From CAVWQV01 sp963757115 (GTDB lineage: Bacteria > Pseudomonadota > Alphaproteobacteria > Acetobacterales > Acetobacteraceae): DNA of 64,000 nt. Both the position numbers and the translations under genes were made by a program. Under the pieces are notes generated by a model that saw nothing but the letters and a program-made list of their open reading frames with translations, was not told the origin of the DNA and did not search any database. Location: positions 57,239 to 121,238 of the forward strand of contig CAVWQV010000019.1 of assembly GCA_963757115.1 (NCBI GenBank). The letters run 5' to 3'. Positions 1 to 8,770 of the stretch are shown here, one piece after another. How positions within the stretch are numbered: the stretch's first letter is position 1; each line of letters begins with the position of its first letter.

Positions 1-665
1 TGGTCGACTACGCGCCGGTCGGCATCATGGATGTCGCAATGGCGCTCGAAGCGCGTGGCGACATGAAATACGGCGACAAGGGCAACATGACCCGCGCCGA
101 GATCGACAAGACCGTGAAGATCGTCACGGGGCTCAAGCAGGGCGGCCATTTCCGCTCCTTCTGGAGCAACTTCGACCAATCGGTGAATCTGATGGCCTCG
201 GGCGAGGTGGTGATCCAGTCCATGTGGTCGCCGGCCGTCACCGCGGTCCGCTCGCGCGGGATCGACTGCTATTACGTGCCGCTCAAGGAAGGCTATCGGG
301 GCTGGACCGTTGGGCTGGCGCCCATGGCGCATTTGTCCGGCCTCAAGCTCGATTGCGCCATGGAGTATCTGAACTGGTTCAACTCGGGCTGGCAGGGCGG
401 TTTCATCGCCAAGCAGGGTTACTATTCCTCGGTCCCGGACACCGCCAAGAAGTTCCTGACCCAAGCCGAGTGGGACTACTGGTACGAGGGCAAGCCGGCC
501 GCCGAGGACATCCTGGACCCGTACGGGCACCTCATGGAGAAGAAGGGTGCCACGCGCGACGGCGGCTCCATCTGGGAGCGCGTCGGCCACGTCGCCTGCT
601 GGAACACCGTCATGGACGAGGACCGGTATCTGACGAAGCGGTGGAACGAGTTCGTTTCCGCCTGA
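1..665 (+). CDS. ABC transporter substrate-binding protein, C-terminal part (PotD-like)
   Basis: Periplasmic binding protein of a spermidine/putrescine-type importer. The gene runs in from the left edge; the open frame starts at base 3, so about 220 C-terminal residues are visible. The segment has typical PotD/SBP_bac_8 content: a stretch about keeping a metastable open lobe (IQSMWSP, VGLAPMAHLSG), the EYLNWF helix and a C-terminal WERVGHVACWNTVMDED region. Two permeases and an ATPase follow in the same direction, so this is the first visible gene of a complete importer. Downstream pyrimidine and hydantoin ring-opening enzymes suggest the ligand is a nitrogen compound rather than necessarily a polyamine (inference). 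The signal peptide lies outside the window. Confidence 0.85.
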   Translation, partial: VDYAPVGIMDVAMALEARGDMKYGDKGNMTRAEIDKTVKIVTGLKQGGHFRSFWSNFDQSVNLMASGEVVIQSMWSPAVTAVRSRGIDCYYVPLKEGYRGWTVGLAPMAHLSGLKLDCAMEYLNWFNSGWQGGFIAKQGYYSSVPDTAKKFLTQAEWDYWYEGKPAAEDILDPYGHLMEKKGATRDGGSIWERVGHVACWNTVMDEDRYLTKRWNEFVSA

Positions 666-710
666 GGCGGTCGCTCGCCGTTTGCCTGCACACTCCCCGG
701 TGATCGATCC

Positions 711-1580
711 ATGCGACGAATGACGCTGCCCCCTGCGGTGGTTTCCTGGCTGCAGGTTGCCCCGCTCGGGGTGATCCTTGTGCTGTTCTTCGGACTGCCG
801 ATGCTCGTCGTCATCGCGGTCAGCTTCTTTGACTTCGACCGCATGACGATTGTGCCGACCTTCATTCTCGACAACTACCAGGACCTGCTGACCTCCGACC
901 TCACCTTGCGGCTCTATGTTTCCTCCCTCAAGTTCGCGGTCATCGTTTGGGCCGTGACACTCGTCATCGGCTTTACCGTCTCCTACTTCCTGGTGTTCCA
1001 CGTCCGCAGCCTGCTGATGAAGATCGGGCTGTTCCTGCTGTGCTCCGTCCCGTTCTGGACTTCCAACATCATCCGCATGATCTCTTGGATACCGTTCTTG
1101 GGCCGGAACGGCATCTTCAATCAGGCGCTGCTCGACGCCCACCTCGTCCCGCACCCGCTCGAGTTCCTTCTGTTCTCCGATTTCGCGGTGGTGGTGGCCT
1201 ACGTCCACCTGTTCACCCTGTTCATGGTGGTGCCGATCTTCAACTCCATGGCGCGGATCGATGTCCGGCTGATCGAGGCGGCCGTCGACGCTGGCGCCGG
1301 CCGGCTCGGCATCCTGCGCGAGATCGTCCTGCCCCTTTCCAAGAGCGGGATCGCGCTCGGCTCGATCTTTGTGGTGACGCAGGTGATGGGCGACTTCTTC
1401 GTGGTCAAAACCATGAGCGGCGGCCAGAGCGGCTCGGTGGTGTCCGCGCTGTCGAACGAGATCGCCCGCCTCGAGTATCCGCCGGCCGCGGCGAGTGCGG
1501 TGCTGCTCGTCGTCATCGTGATCCTGATGGTGGCCGCGATCCTGCGGGTCGTGGACGTTCGCAAGGAACTGGCAGCGTAG
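711..1580 (+). CDS. ABC transporter permease (PotB-like)
   Basis: Inner-membrane permease of the importer, 289 residues, the usual length for PotB/HtpB-type subunits. About six hydrophobic segments are visible: one at residues 14-38, others around 67-90, 100-120, 140-165, 215-235 and a last one near 260-285. The cytoplasmic EAA loop that docks the ATPase is recognisable at about residues 190-210 (EAAVDAGAGRLGILREIVLP). The ATG at 711 is followed by a second ATG at 720; neither has a strong ribosome binding site, so the start is uncertain by three codons. It sits 45 bases after the binding-protein gene and 13 bases before the second permease, consistent with one operon. Confidence 0.9.
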   Translation: MRRMTLPPAVVSWLQVAPLGVILVLFFGLPMLVVIAVSFFDFDRMTIVPTFILDNYQDLLTSDLTLRLYVSSLKFAVIVWAVTLVIGFTVSYFLVFHVRSLLMKIGLFLLCSVPFWTSNIIRMISWIPFLGRNGIFNQALLDAHLVPHPLEFLLFSDFAVVVAYVHLFTLFMVVPIFNSMARIDVRLIEAAVDAGAGRLGILREIVLPLSKSGIALGSIFVVTQVMGDFFVVKTMSGGQSGSVVSALSNEIARLEYPPAAASAVLLVVIVILMVAAILRVVDVRKELAA

Positions 1581-1593
1581 CGGGAGGATGGCG

Positions 1594-2421
1594 ATGCAAG
1601 CGACCGCCCGCCGGCCGTGGACGTTCTACGCGCTGGCCGCTTTCTTCATTTTATTCGTGCTGTTCCTCTACGGCCCGATGGTGGTCATCTACATCCTGTC
1701 GTTCCAGGGTCCGAATGGCGGCCTGACGTTCCCGATGACCGGGTTTTCGACCCAGTGGTTCCATGAGCTCGTCTCCGGAGGTCGCAGCGGCGACATCCCC
1801 GGCTCGTTCACCCGGTCCATCATGCTCGCCGTCATCGCCGCCGTGCTGACCGTGGTGTTCTGCGTGTCTGCGGGCCTCGGGTTCCGGCGGCGGTTCTGGG
1901 GGGCTGGACCGTTGTTCTATCTTGCTGTCGCCAGTCTGGTCATGCCCGGCCTTTTCGTCGGTCTAGGGATTTCGCTCGGCTTCCAGCTTCTCGGGTTGCA
2001 GACCGATTGGATGGTCTCCGGGCTCGGCGCACAGCTCACCTGGACGCTTCCCTTCGGTCTTCTCGTGATGTTTGCAGTGATCGGGCGTTTCAACCGCGCG
2101 TTCGAGGAGGCCGCGCGCGACCTCGGCGCGACCTCCTGGCAGCGGCTGCGCGAGGTCACCTTGCCGATCCTGCTGCCCGGCATCATCGGCGTCGCGCTGT
2201 TCGGCTTCACGCTGTCCTACGACGAGTTTGCCCGAACCGTCCTGACGGCCGGGACCGCCAACACCTTGCCCATGGAAATCTGGGCCATGACGACCAACGT
2301 GACCTCGCCGGCGCTGTTCGCCGTCGGCACCGTGACAACGGTCGTCTCCTTCGCCATCATCGGGACGGCTCTCGGCTCCATCGCGCTGATCCAGCGTCGG
2401 CGCACGCGCGAGCTCCGATGA
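1594..2421 (+). CDS. ABC transporter permease (PotC-like)
   Basis: Second inner-membrane permease of the same importer, pairing with the product of the preceding gene. Hydrophobic segments occur near residues 15-35, 65-90, 100-130, 140-160, 195-215 and 240-262. The EAA loop is EEAARDLGATSWQRLREVTL at about residues 170-190. GGGAGG directly abuts an ATG at 1588, leaving no spacer, so the second in-frame ATG at 1594, six bases further, is taken as the start. The stop overlaps the ATPase start as ATGA, suggesting translational coupling. Confidence 0.9.
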   Translation: MQATARRPWTFYALAAFFILFVLFLYGPMVVIYILSFQGPNGGLTFPMTGFSTQWFHELVSGGRSGDIPGSFTRSIMLAVIAAVLTVVFCVSAGLGFRRRFWGAGPLFYLAVASLVMPGLFVGLGISLGFQLLGLQTDWMVSGLGAQLTWTLPFGLLVMFAVIGRFNRAFEEAARDLGATSWQRLREVTLPILLPGIIGVALFGFTLSYDEFARTVLTAGTANTLPMEIWAMTTNVTSPALFAVGTVTTVVSFAIIGTALGSIALIQRRRTRELR

Positions 2422-3626
2422 ACGTCCGCCCGCCCCCGACCCTAGGGACCGACATGTCCGCATCGAACGTCGCTAACGGCAAGATCGAGATTATCTCGGT
2501 GACCAAGCAGTTTGGCGGGCTGGCAGCCGTCGACAACCTCGACCTGCGCATCCCCCACGGCGCCTATTGCTGCCTGCTCGGCCCGAGCGGCTGCGGCAAG
2601 ACGACCATCCTGCGCATGGTGGCGGGGCACGAGACGCCCACTTCCGGCGACATCCTGATCGGCGGGCGCAACGTCACCAACCTGCCGCCGTCCGAGCGCG
2701 GGACGGCGATGATGTTCCAGAGCTACGCGCTGTTTCCGCATCTGAGTGTGCTCGACAATGTCGCTTTTGCGCTCAAGATGCGCGGCAGCGACCGGGCGGC
2801 GCGCCACGCCAAGGCGCGCGAGCTGCTCGAGAAGGTGCATCTCGAGACGTTCGCGGACCGGCTGCCGGCGCAGCTCTCGGGCGGCCAGCAGCAACGGGTG
2901 GCGCTGGCGCGGGCGCTCATCACCAATCCCCGCGTGCTGCTTCTCGATGAGCCTTTGTCGGCGCTCGACGAGTATCTGCGGTTGCGGATGCGCGGCGAAC
3001 TCAGGCGCGTACAGCGCGAGCTGGGGATCACGTTCATCCACGTGACGCATACCCAACTCGAGGCGATCGCGGTTGCCGACATGGTGGTGGTCATGGCGCA
3101 AGGCCGCATCGAGCAATCGGCGAGCGCTCGGGACATCTTCCTCGCCCCGCGCAACGCCTACGTGGCCCGCTTCATCGGCGGCCAGAACGTTCTGGCGGGC
3201 ACGGTCGAGCGCTGCGTTGATGACGTCGCCACTGTCGCCGCCGTAGGCGGGACACGCTTCGAAGTCCGTGTTGCGGGCTCCGTCGTCGTCCCCGGATCGA
3301 CGGTGTTCGTCTCGGTGCGTCGTGACCACATCAGGGTCGAGCGCGCGCCGTCTGGGCCGCGCGCCGCGGACCTCGCCAACACGGTGGTTGGCGAAGTTCA
3401 TGCGATCGAGAACCAGGGCTCCTACGTCAAGGTAACGATCGACCTCGAAGGCGAGGAGGAGTTCGTCGCCAACGTTCTCGACGAAGACTACTTCCTCGAC
3501 CCGGTTGACATCGGCGATCGCGTGCTGGCGCGATGGCATCCGCAGGAGGCACGGCTCCTGGAAGACGGGCGGCAGCAAGGTTCGGGTTCCGCGGTGCCCG
3601 AGCCGGCCGCGCAGGCGGCCGAATAG
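2418..3626 (+). CDS. ABC transporter ATP-binding protein (PotA-like)
   Basis: ATPase that energises the importer, 402 residues. Walker A is GPSGCGKTT (about residue 55), the Q-loop is MMFQSYALFPH, the signature is LSGGQQQRVALARAL and Walker B is VLLLDEPLSALDE, followed by the switch histidine in THTQLEAI. The C-terminal 130 residues look like a TOBE regulatory domain, as in PotA/CysA-class subunits. The frame is open much further upstream, but those codons lie inside the permease gene; ATG 2418 overlaps the permease stop by four bases. ATG 2454 is an alternative that would shorten the N-terminus by 12 residues. Confidence 0.93.
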   Translation: MNVRPPPTLGTDMSASNVANGKIEIISVTKQFGGLAAVDNLDLRIPHGAYCCLLGPSGCGKTTILRMVAGHETPTSGDILIGGRNVTNLPPSERGTAMMFQSYALFPHLSVLDNVAFALKMRGSDRAARHAKARELLEKVHLETFADRLPAQLSGGQQQRVALARALITNPRVLLLDEPLSALDEYLRLRMRGELRRVQRELGITFIHVTHTQLEAIAVADMVVVMAQGRIEQSASARDIFLAPRNAYVARFIGGQNVLAGTVERCVDDVATVAAVGGTRFEVRVAGSVVVPGSTVFVSVRRDHIRVERAPSGPRAADLANTVVGEVHAIENQGSYVKVTIDLEGEEEFVANVLDEDYFLDPVDIGDRVLARWHPQEARLLEDGRQQGSGSAVPEPAAQAAE

Positions 3627-3638
3627 GAGGTCCGAAGC

Positions 3639-5066
3639 ATGTTCGACCTGGTTGTAAGCGGCGGCACGCATGTGCTTGCGGGCGGCGTGGCGAGCGTCGA
3701 CCTCGGCGTCGCGGGCGGCAAGATCGTCGCGATCGGAGCGCCGGGCAGCCTGGCCGCGATCGGCGCGGGGCGCGTGGTGGACGCCGCCGGCCAGCTCGTC
3801 ATTCCAGGCGGCATCGACCCGCACATCCATTGCTCGATGAGCATGGTGATGCCCGGCGTGCCCGAGGTGATCACCGCCGGCCCCGCGCAGGTCAGCAAGG
3901 CGGCCCTGTTCGGCGGCACGACGACCTTGATCGACTTCGCGCAAGTGCCGGGCGACGCCACCATCGCGCAGTCCACCGAACGGCGGCGACAGGAGTGGGC
4001 GTCCGACTGCTACTGCGATTACGGGCTGCACCTGATGCTGCTCGATCGCATCAGTCTGCCCAAGCTCGGCGAGATCAAGGAGGCGATCGAAGCCGGCTAT
4101 GCCTCCGTAAAGATGTTCACCACCGACATCACGCCGCAGCGCATGGTGCACATGGTACCGTTCGGGGACATCTGGGAAGTCATCAAAGCGGTTGCCGCGG
4201 CCGGCGGGCTCACCTGCATCCACGCCGAGGACAACGACCTCGTGATGCACATGTACGAGAAGCTCTTGCGCGAGGATCGCATGGGCTTCGAGAACCTCGC
4301 GGCGGCGCACACCACCTTATCCGAGGACCTGGCGTTCAACCGCGTGATCCGCCTCGCGGAAAGCGTCGAGGGCGCCGCGATGTACATGGTGCACACCTCG
4401 GCGGCCACGGGGGTGGCCGCGATGGAGGCAGCACGTGGGCGCGGCTTCCCAGTCTATGGTGAGACGCTGCACCAGTACCTGCTTTACAATTCGTCCGACT
4501 ACAAGCGTCCAGGTGGACAGATCTATCACACCTATCCCTCCCTCAAATTCCCGGAGGATCAGGCCGCGCTGTGGCGCGGGATGCGGCAGGGTCCGATCCA
4601 GTGCGTCGCGACCGACGAGGTCTGCTGCCCGCTCGAAGTGAAGCTGCAGGGCAGCCGCATCGACGACACGACGGGCGGCAACGCCGGTGTCGAGCCGCGC
4701 GTCTGCCTCATGTACACGCAGATGGTGCGCGAACGCGGCTTCAGCCTCACCGAGTTCGTCAACCTGGTGTCGACCAATGCGGCCCGCATCATGGGCCTGT
4801 ACCCGCGCAAGGGCGTGCTCGCGGTCGGGTCGGACGCGGACATCGTGCTGCTCGACCCACGCGGCGCGGGACCGATCCGCAAGGAGAATCTGCACGAAAC
4901 GGACTACTCGCCCTGGGAAGGCTGGGACGTCGCGGTTTGGCCCAGCATGACGATCCTGCGCGGCAAGGTGATGGTCGAAGGCGGGAGTTTCCATGGCGAG
5001 CTGTCGGATGGCGCGTTCATCCCCCGGCGGATCGACGACGAGATCCGGAGCCGCCCGGCTTTGTGA
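3639..5066 (+). CDS. Dihydropyrimidinase/D-hydantoinase family amidohydrolase, paralogue 1
   Basis: Binuclear-metal cyclic-amide hydrolase (475 residues, usual length) that would open a dihydropyrimidine or hydantoin ring. Visible landmarks are the first metal pair in GGIDPHIHC (about residue 60), the probable carbamylated lysine in SVKMFTT, and metal histidines in CIHAEDND and MVHTSAA. The metal aspartate motif reads ATDEVCCP where hydantoinases normally have TDHCPF, so the residue after the aspartate is changed; substrate range may differ. GGAGG eight bases before ATG 3639 supports the start. It follows the ATPase by 12 bases and precedes rutA by 18, so transporter and catabolic genes look co-transcribed. 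Confidence 0.85.
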   Translation: MFDLVVSGGTHVLAGGVASVDLGVAGGKIVAIGAPGSLAAIGAGRVVDAAGQLVIPGGIDPHIHCSMSMVMPGVPEVITAGPAQVSKAALFGGTTTLIDFAQVPGDATIAQSTERRRQEWASDCYCDYGLHLMLLDRISLPKLGEIKEAIEAGYASVKMFTTDITPQRMVHMVPFGDIWEVIKAVAAAGGLTCIHAEDNDLVMHMYEKLLREDRMGFENLAAAHTTLSEDLAFNRVIRLAESVEGAAMYMVHTSAATGVAAMEAARGRGFPVYGETLHQYLLYNSSDYKRPGGQIYHTYPSLKFPEDQAALWRGMRQGPIQCVATDEVCCPLEVKLQGSRIDDTTGGNAGVEPRVCLMYTQMVRERGFSLTEFVNLVSTNAARIMGLYPRKGVLAVGSDADIVLLDPRGAGPIRKENLHETDYSPWEGWDVAVWPSMTILRGKVMVEGGSFHGELSDGAFIPRRIDDEIRSRPAL

Positions 5067-5084
5067 ACGTGCAAGGAGTCGCTT

Positions 5085-6165
5085 ATGGACATCGGCGTAT
5101 TCATTCCGATCGGCAACAACGGTTGGCTGATCTCAACGACCTCGCCGCAATACAAGCCGAGCTTCGACCTGAACCGGACCGTCGTGCAAAAGGCCGAAGC
5201 CTACGGGTGCGACTTCGTGCTTTCCATGATCAAGCTGCGCGGCTTCGGCGGGACGTCCGAGTTCTGGGACCATAATCTCGAAGTCGTTCACGCTGATGGC
5301 GGGGCTTGCCGCCGTCACGTCGCGCATCCGCCTCTACGCAACGGCGGCGACCTTGACCTTGCCGCCCGCCATCATGGCGCGCATGACGAGCACCATCAAC
5401 TCGATCGCGCCCGGCCGCTTCGGGGTTAACCTGATCACCGGCTGGGCCAAGGCCGAGTACGACCAGATGGGTCTGTGGCCGGGCGAGGAGCACTACGAGC
5501 GGCGCTACGACATGCTGAGCGAGTACACCACGATCATCCGCGAGCTGTGGCAGACCGGCCGTTCGGATTTCAAGGGCGAGTTCTACACGATGAACGATTG
5601 CCGGCTCAGCCCCCGGCCTTCCGGGCACGTGCCTCTGGTCTGTGCCGGGCAAAGCCCGCGCGGGATGGACTACGCCGCGGAGTTCGTCGACTACAATTTC
5701 TGTGTGGCGTCCGGGCTGAATACGCCCGCTGCCTACGCCCCCACCAACGAGCGGTTACGGGCGGCAACGGAGAAGACCGGCCGTGACGTGGGCAGCTATC
5801 CGTTGATGATGGTGATCGCGGACGAGACGGACGATGCCGCGTTCGCCAAATGGGACCGTTACGTGCAGGGCGCGGACGCCGAAGCGCTCGCCTATCTCGG
5901 CGTGCAAGCGGACAATGACGCCAAGGCGGACGCCAACTCGACGGCACGCTGGATGGCGCGGTCGGCTTCGGCGGTGAACTTCAACATGGGCACCTTGGTC
6001 GGCAGCTACGCCAATGTGGCGCGGATGCTCGACGAGGCGGCGTCGGTGCCGGGGACAAAAGGCCTGATGCTGACGTTCGACGATTTCGTGGTCGGCATGG
6101 ACCAGTTCGGCCAGCGGATCCAGCCGCTGATGGAGAGTCGGGCCCACGCCAAGGCCGCGGCCTGA
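5085..6165 (+). CDS. rutA: Pyrimidine monooxygenase RutA (frameshifted)
   Basis: FMN-dependent luciferase-family monooxygenase; RutA opens uracil directly with O2 to ureidoacrylate peracid. The N-terminus (GVFIPIGNNGWLIST, then MIKLRGFGG and EFWDHNLE) and the remainder (AGLAAVTSRIRLYATAATLT, RFGVNLITGW, SDFKGEFYTMNDC, GTLVGSYANVARMLDE) match RutA along its whole length. One extra G near 5283, after GAA of DHNLE, breaks the frame; removing it restores ESFTLMAG, the expected family sequence. AAGGAG six bases before ATG 5085 marks the start. The corrected protein is about 359 residues. The break may be a sequencing error. It lies 18 bases after the hydantoinase gene; RutB-F genes are not nearby. 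Confidence 0.88.
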
Positions 6166-6200
6166 ACGACGCGACCAGAACGTTAGCGAGGGCTAGCGGA

Positions 6201-6227
6201 GCGACGGGCGTTTAGCTCGCCCGTCGC
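6201..6227. terminator. Perfect 10-bp hairpin between convergent genes
   Basis: GCGACGGGCG and its exact reverse complement flank a 7-base loop (TTTAGCT). It lies 35 bases after rutA and 53 bases before the 3' end of the opposing small gene, where a bidirectional terminator is expected. There is no clear T-tract on either side, so intrinsic termination is not certain. Confidence 0.5.
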
Positions 6228-6279
6228 GCCGCTGCGCCATTGTGTACTCCTGCCGGGTGTCACCGGCGCCCTCGACCCG

Positions 6280-6525
6280 TTAGTCCAGCTGCGAAGCCGG
6301 AGCCTTCGACTGGTCGGGCGTCCGGCTTGCCACCTGCGACTGGCTCTCGCCATTGAACAGGTGTTGCAGCCAGGCGACCGGGCCCGGGTTGGCTAGCCGC
6401 TCGGCCTGCGACCACTGCGGGCGTGGCTGGCTGCTGCCGATGAGGGCTCCGGGCATGCCCTGCGCTTGAGCGGCACCGGACGTGAAGGCTGCGGCCGCAA
6501 TCGCGGCGATAAGAAGCTTTTTCAT
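6280..6525 (-). CDS. Small secreted protein, function unknown
   Basis: 81-residue product not recognised as a known family. Residues 1-21 form a clear Sec signal peptide: lysines at 2-3, a run of Ala/Ile/Leu, and a probable AQA cleavage site before QGMPGAL. The mature part is about 60 residues, polar, Gln- and Ser-rich, without cysteine, and holds a short aromatic-leucine stretch (VAWLQHLFNG). It is convergent with rutA and separated from it by a hairpin, so it is probably an independent transcript. The signal peptide makes it credible as a gene despite its size; no function can be assigned. Confidence 0.6.
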   Translation of the reverse strand: MKKLLIAAIAAAAFTSGAAQAQGMPGALIGSSQPRPQWSQAERLANPGPVAWLQHLFNGESQSQVASRTPDQSKAPASQLD

Positions 6526-6939
6526 GGCGAACTCGATCCTTGATTCGGGTCAGGCGAAGTGCCCCAACCCTGCTCGGCGTGGCGGAAAGCCCTTCGCCGT
6601 TGGCCCATCATTTGGGTGGATCGACGGCCGTCTCAATTATCGAAACGTTGATAAGCACTATCCCGAAACGCATGGACCGACCGTCATCTTCTTACGGTCC
6701 GCCGTGCCTGCGGAGTTCGAAAAGCCGTGCAATGCGGACTGGGGCGGATCGGCCCGTCAGTTGCGCGACGAGGCTCTCGCGCCGGACTGGGTCGCCGCTA
6801 GGCTCGCATCGTGGTTGCGACCGCCCCCCAGCAGCTGCCCGAGCCACGTCACCGGACTGCCGGATTGGGCCCGCTCGGCTTGCGAGAAGGCAGGGTGCGG
6901 CTGATTGCTCTCGTGCCCAAAGGTAAAGCAACCTCCACC
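6526..6939. other. Intergenic stretch without a recognised gene
   Basis: Open frames exist here on both strands, but their translations are basic, low-complexity and resemble no family. The stretch should contain the promoter of the leftward small secreted gene. No hairpin, tRNA or repeat was recognised before the hexanucleotide tract at 6946. Confidence 0.4.
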
Positions 6940-7074
6940 TCACTCACCTCCACCTCCACCTCCACCTCCACCTCCACCTCCACCTCCACCTCCAGCGCCT
7001 CCGCCTCCCGCCGCCTGCGCGACGCCCGAGAAAACGACCATTGCCGTAATGATGGCCGCGAGACCCTGCCTCAT
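6940..7074 (-). CDS. Tiny exported polyglycine peptide
   Basis: 44-residue frame beginning at ATG 7074, preceded by a plausible AAGGGA ribosome site about nine bases upstream. The first 21 residues resemble a signal peptide: MRQG followed by a hydrophobic stretch and a GVAQA cleavage-like end. The rest is nearly all glycine and is encoded by a GGAGGT hexanucleotide array, ending in a single glutamate. Signal peptide plus a Gly-rich tail is known from small exported peptides in general; no named family is recognised. It is the second small exported product in this gap and has the same orientation as the first. The gene could be an accident of the repeat, so confidence is modest. Confidence 0.4.
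   Translation of the reverse strand: MRQGLAAIITAMVVFSGVAQAAGGGGAGGGGGGGGGGGGGGGGE
6946..6993. repeat. Hexanucleotide microsatellite, about 8 copies
   Basis: About eight uninterrupted CACCTC units (GAGGTG on the other strand). The unit length is a multiple of three, so slippage changes the minus-strand polyglycine tract by two glycines per unit without breaking frame. Confidence 0.9.
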
Positions 7075-7293
7075 GTGGAAATCCCTTCCGCCGGGCCGAG
7101 CGGTCGTGACATCGCCCGAGGCCGTGTTGCGTATTGCCATGCCGAGCTATCTTGGTTCTATCGGCCCCGCATCAATCGTCGGAATCGGCGCGCGCAGGAG
7201 AAAGTAGCGGGTCTCCGGGATGCCTGAGCGAGCCAACCAGGGTTCCTTCGACGGGGCGCTCCCGGTAGAGTGCGGAGGTTTCGGAGAAGCCCC

Positions 7294-8742
7294 ATGCAGG
7301 CACTCGACCTCGTCATCCGCAACGGCACGGTGGTCACTGCCAGCGACAGCGCCGTTTGTGACCTCGGCGTTCGGGAAGGCAAGATCGTGGCGCTCGGAGC
7401 GGGACTAGGGGCGGCGGCGCGGGAGATCGACGCGACCGGCAAGCTTGTCCTCCCCGGCGGGATCGACAGCCACTGCCACATCGAGCAGCCGAAGGACGAC
7501 GGCAGCATCAACGCCGACAGCTTCGAAAGCGCCACGACTTCGGCCGCGTTCGGGGGGACGACGTGCGTGATCTGCTTCTCGCCGCAGTTCAAGGGCAGCG
7601 GCATCGCCGAGCGCGTCAGGGATTATCACGATCGTGCCCGCCGTTCCGTGATCGACTACAGCTTCCACATCATCATTACGGACCCGAGCCCCGAGGTAAT
7701 CGAGCAGGAGCTGCCACCGCTGGTGGCGGCCGGGCACCGCTCCATCAAGTTTTTCATGACCTACGGGTCGAGTTTCCTCGATGACGCCGAGGTGCTCACG
7801 GTGCTCGCCGCGGCGCGCAAGAACCAGGCATTCGTGGTGATCCACGCCGAAAATCATGACGCGATCAAGTGGATGACAGCACGGCTGGAGGCGGCCGGGC
7901 TTACGGAGGCCAAGTATCACGCCTGGGCGAAGCCCGCGCTGGTTGAGCGCGAGGCGATCCAGCGCGTTGTGGCACTTGCCGAGCTGGTAGACGTGCCGAT
8001 CCAGATCTTCCACGTAAGCTCGGAGGAAGGTGCCGAGGAAATCCGGCGCGCCCAGGGCCGGGGCGTTAAAGTCTTCGGTGAGACCTGCACGCAATATCTG
8101 GCCTTCACGGCCGACGACCTCGACCGGCCGGACCACGAGGGGGTGAAGTGGCTGTGCAGCCCGGCGCTCCGCACGGTGGCGGACCAGGAAGCGCTGTGGA
8201 AGCACATCCGCCTCGGCACGCTCGGTGTCGTGTCGTCCGATCATGCGCCGTACATGTTCGGCGGCCCGACGGGCAAGCAGGCGGTGGCGCGAAAGGCGTC
8301 GTTCTCGCAGGTTCCGAACGGCGTGCCAGGGCTGGAAACGCGGATGCCGTTCCTGTTCTCGGAGGGCGTAGGAAAGGGACGCATCGACCTGCAGACCTTC
8401 GTCGCGATCACCGCGACCAATCCGGCCAAGCTGTTCGGCCTGCATCCGCGCAAAGGGTCGATTGCGTGCGGGATGGACGCCGACATCGCGATCTGGGACC
8501 CGGCGCTGCGCCGTACGGTGCGGGGTTCCGAGATGCACCACGCGGTCGATTACACACCCTATGAGGGAATGACACTGACAGGCTGGCCGGTGACCACCAT
8601 TGTGCGCGGCCGCATCGTGATGCAGGGCGACGCCCGCTTGGCAGAGCCAGGTTTCGGGCAGTTCCAGTCGCGCGGAACCTATCCCTTGATGATGCCGCGC
8701 AACGTCTTTCCGACGCCCTTCAACCCGCACGGGCAAGCGTAG
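7294..8742 (+). CDS. Dihydropyrimidinase/hydantoinase family amidohydrolase, paralogue 2
   Basis: Second cyclic-amidase in the region, 482 residues. All expected metal ligands are visible: GGIDSHCH (about residue 60), the carbamyl-lysine candidate in SIKFFMTYG, histidines in VVIHAENHD and QIFHVSSEEG, and the aspartate in VSSDHAPYMF. Unlike paralogue 1 it keeps the usual Asp-His pair. The chosen ATG 7294 has CGGAG eight bases upstream; the open frame extends 24 bases further but has no better start. It starts about 1.1 kb after rutA, beyond two opposing small genes, so it probably has its own promoter. A likely role is hydrolysis of a dihydropyrimidine, hydantoin or allantoin-like ring; the exact substrate cannot be read. 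Confidence 0.86.
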   Translation: MQALDLVIRNGTVVTASDSAVCDLGVREGKIVALGAGLGAAAREIDATGKLVLPGGIDSHCHIEQPKDDGSINADSFESATTSAAFGGTTCVICFSPQFKGSGIAERVRDYHDRARRSVIDYSFHIIITDPSPEVIEQELPPLVAAGHRSIKFFMTYGSSFLDDAEVLTVLAAARKNQAFVVIHAENHDAIKWMTARLEAAGLTEAKYHAWAKPALVEREAIQRVVALAELVDVPIQIFHVSSEEGAEEIRRAQGRGVKVFGETCTQYLAFTADDLDRPDHEGVKWLCSPALRTVADQEALWKHIRLGTLGVVSSDHAPYMFGGPTGKQAVARKASFSQVPNGVPGLETRMPFLFSEGVGKGRIDLQTFVAITATNPAKLFGLHPRKGSIACGMDADIAIWDPALRRTVRGSEMHHAVDYTPYEGMTLTGWPVTTIVRGRIVMQGDARLAEPGFGQFQSRGTYPLMMPRNVFPTPFNPHGQA

Positions 8743-8770
8743 CCCGGCCTTGCGCCGCAGACCGCGGCGG

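Noticed and set aside
2442..4310. 622-codon leftward open frame
   Set aside because: It lies opposite the PotA-like ATPase and hydantoinase 1, which have full sets of family motifs. Its translation is Arg/His/Asp-rich and family-free: a shadow of GC-rich coding DNA.
6946..6993. Short tandem repeats as a CRISPR array
   Set aside because: Six-base units without spacers; this is a microsatellite.
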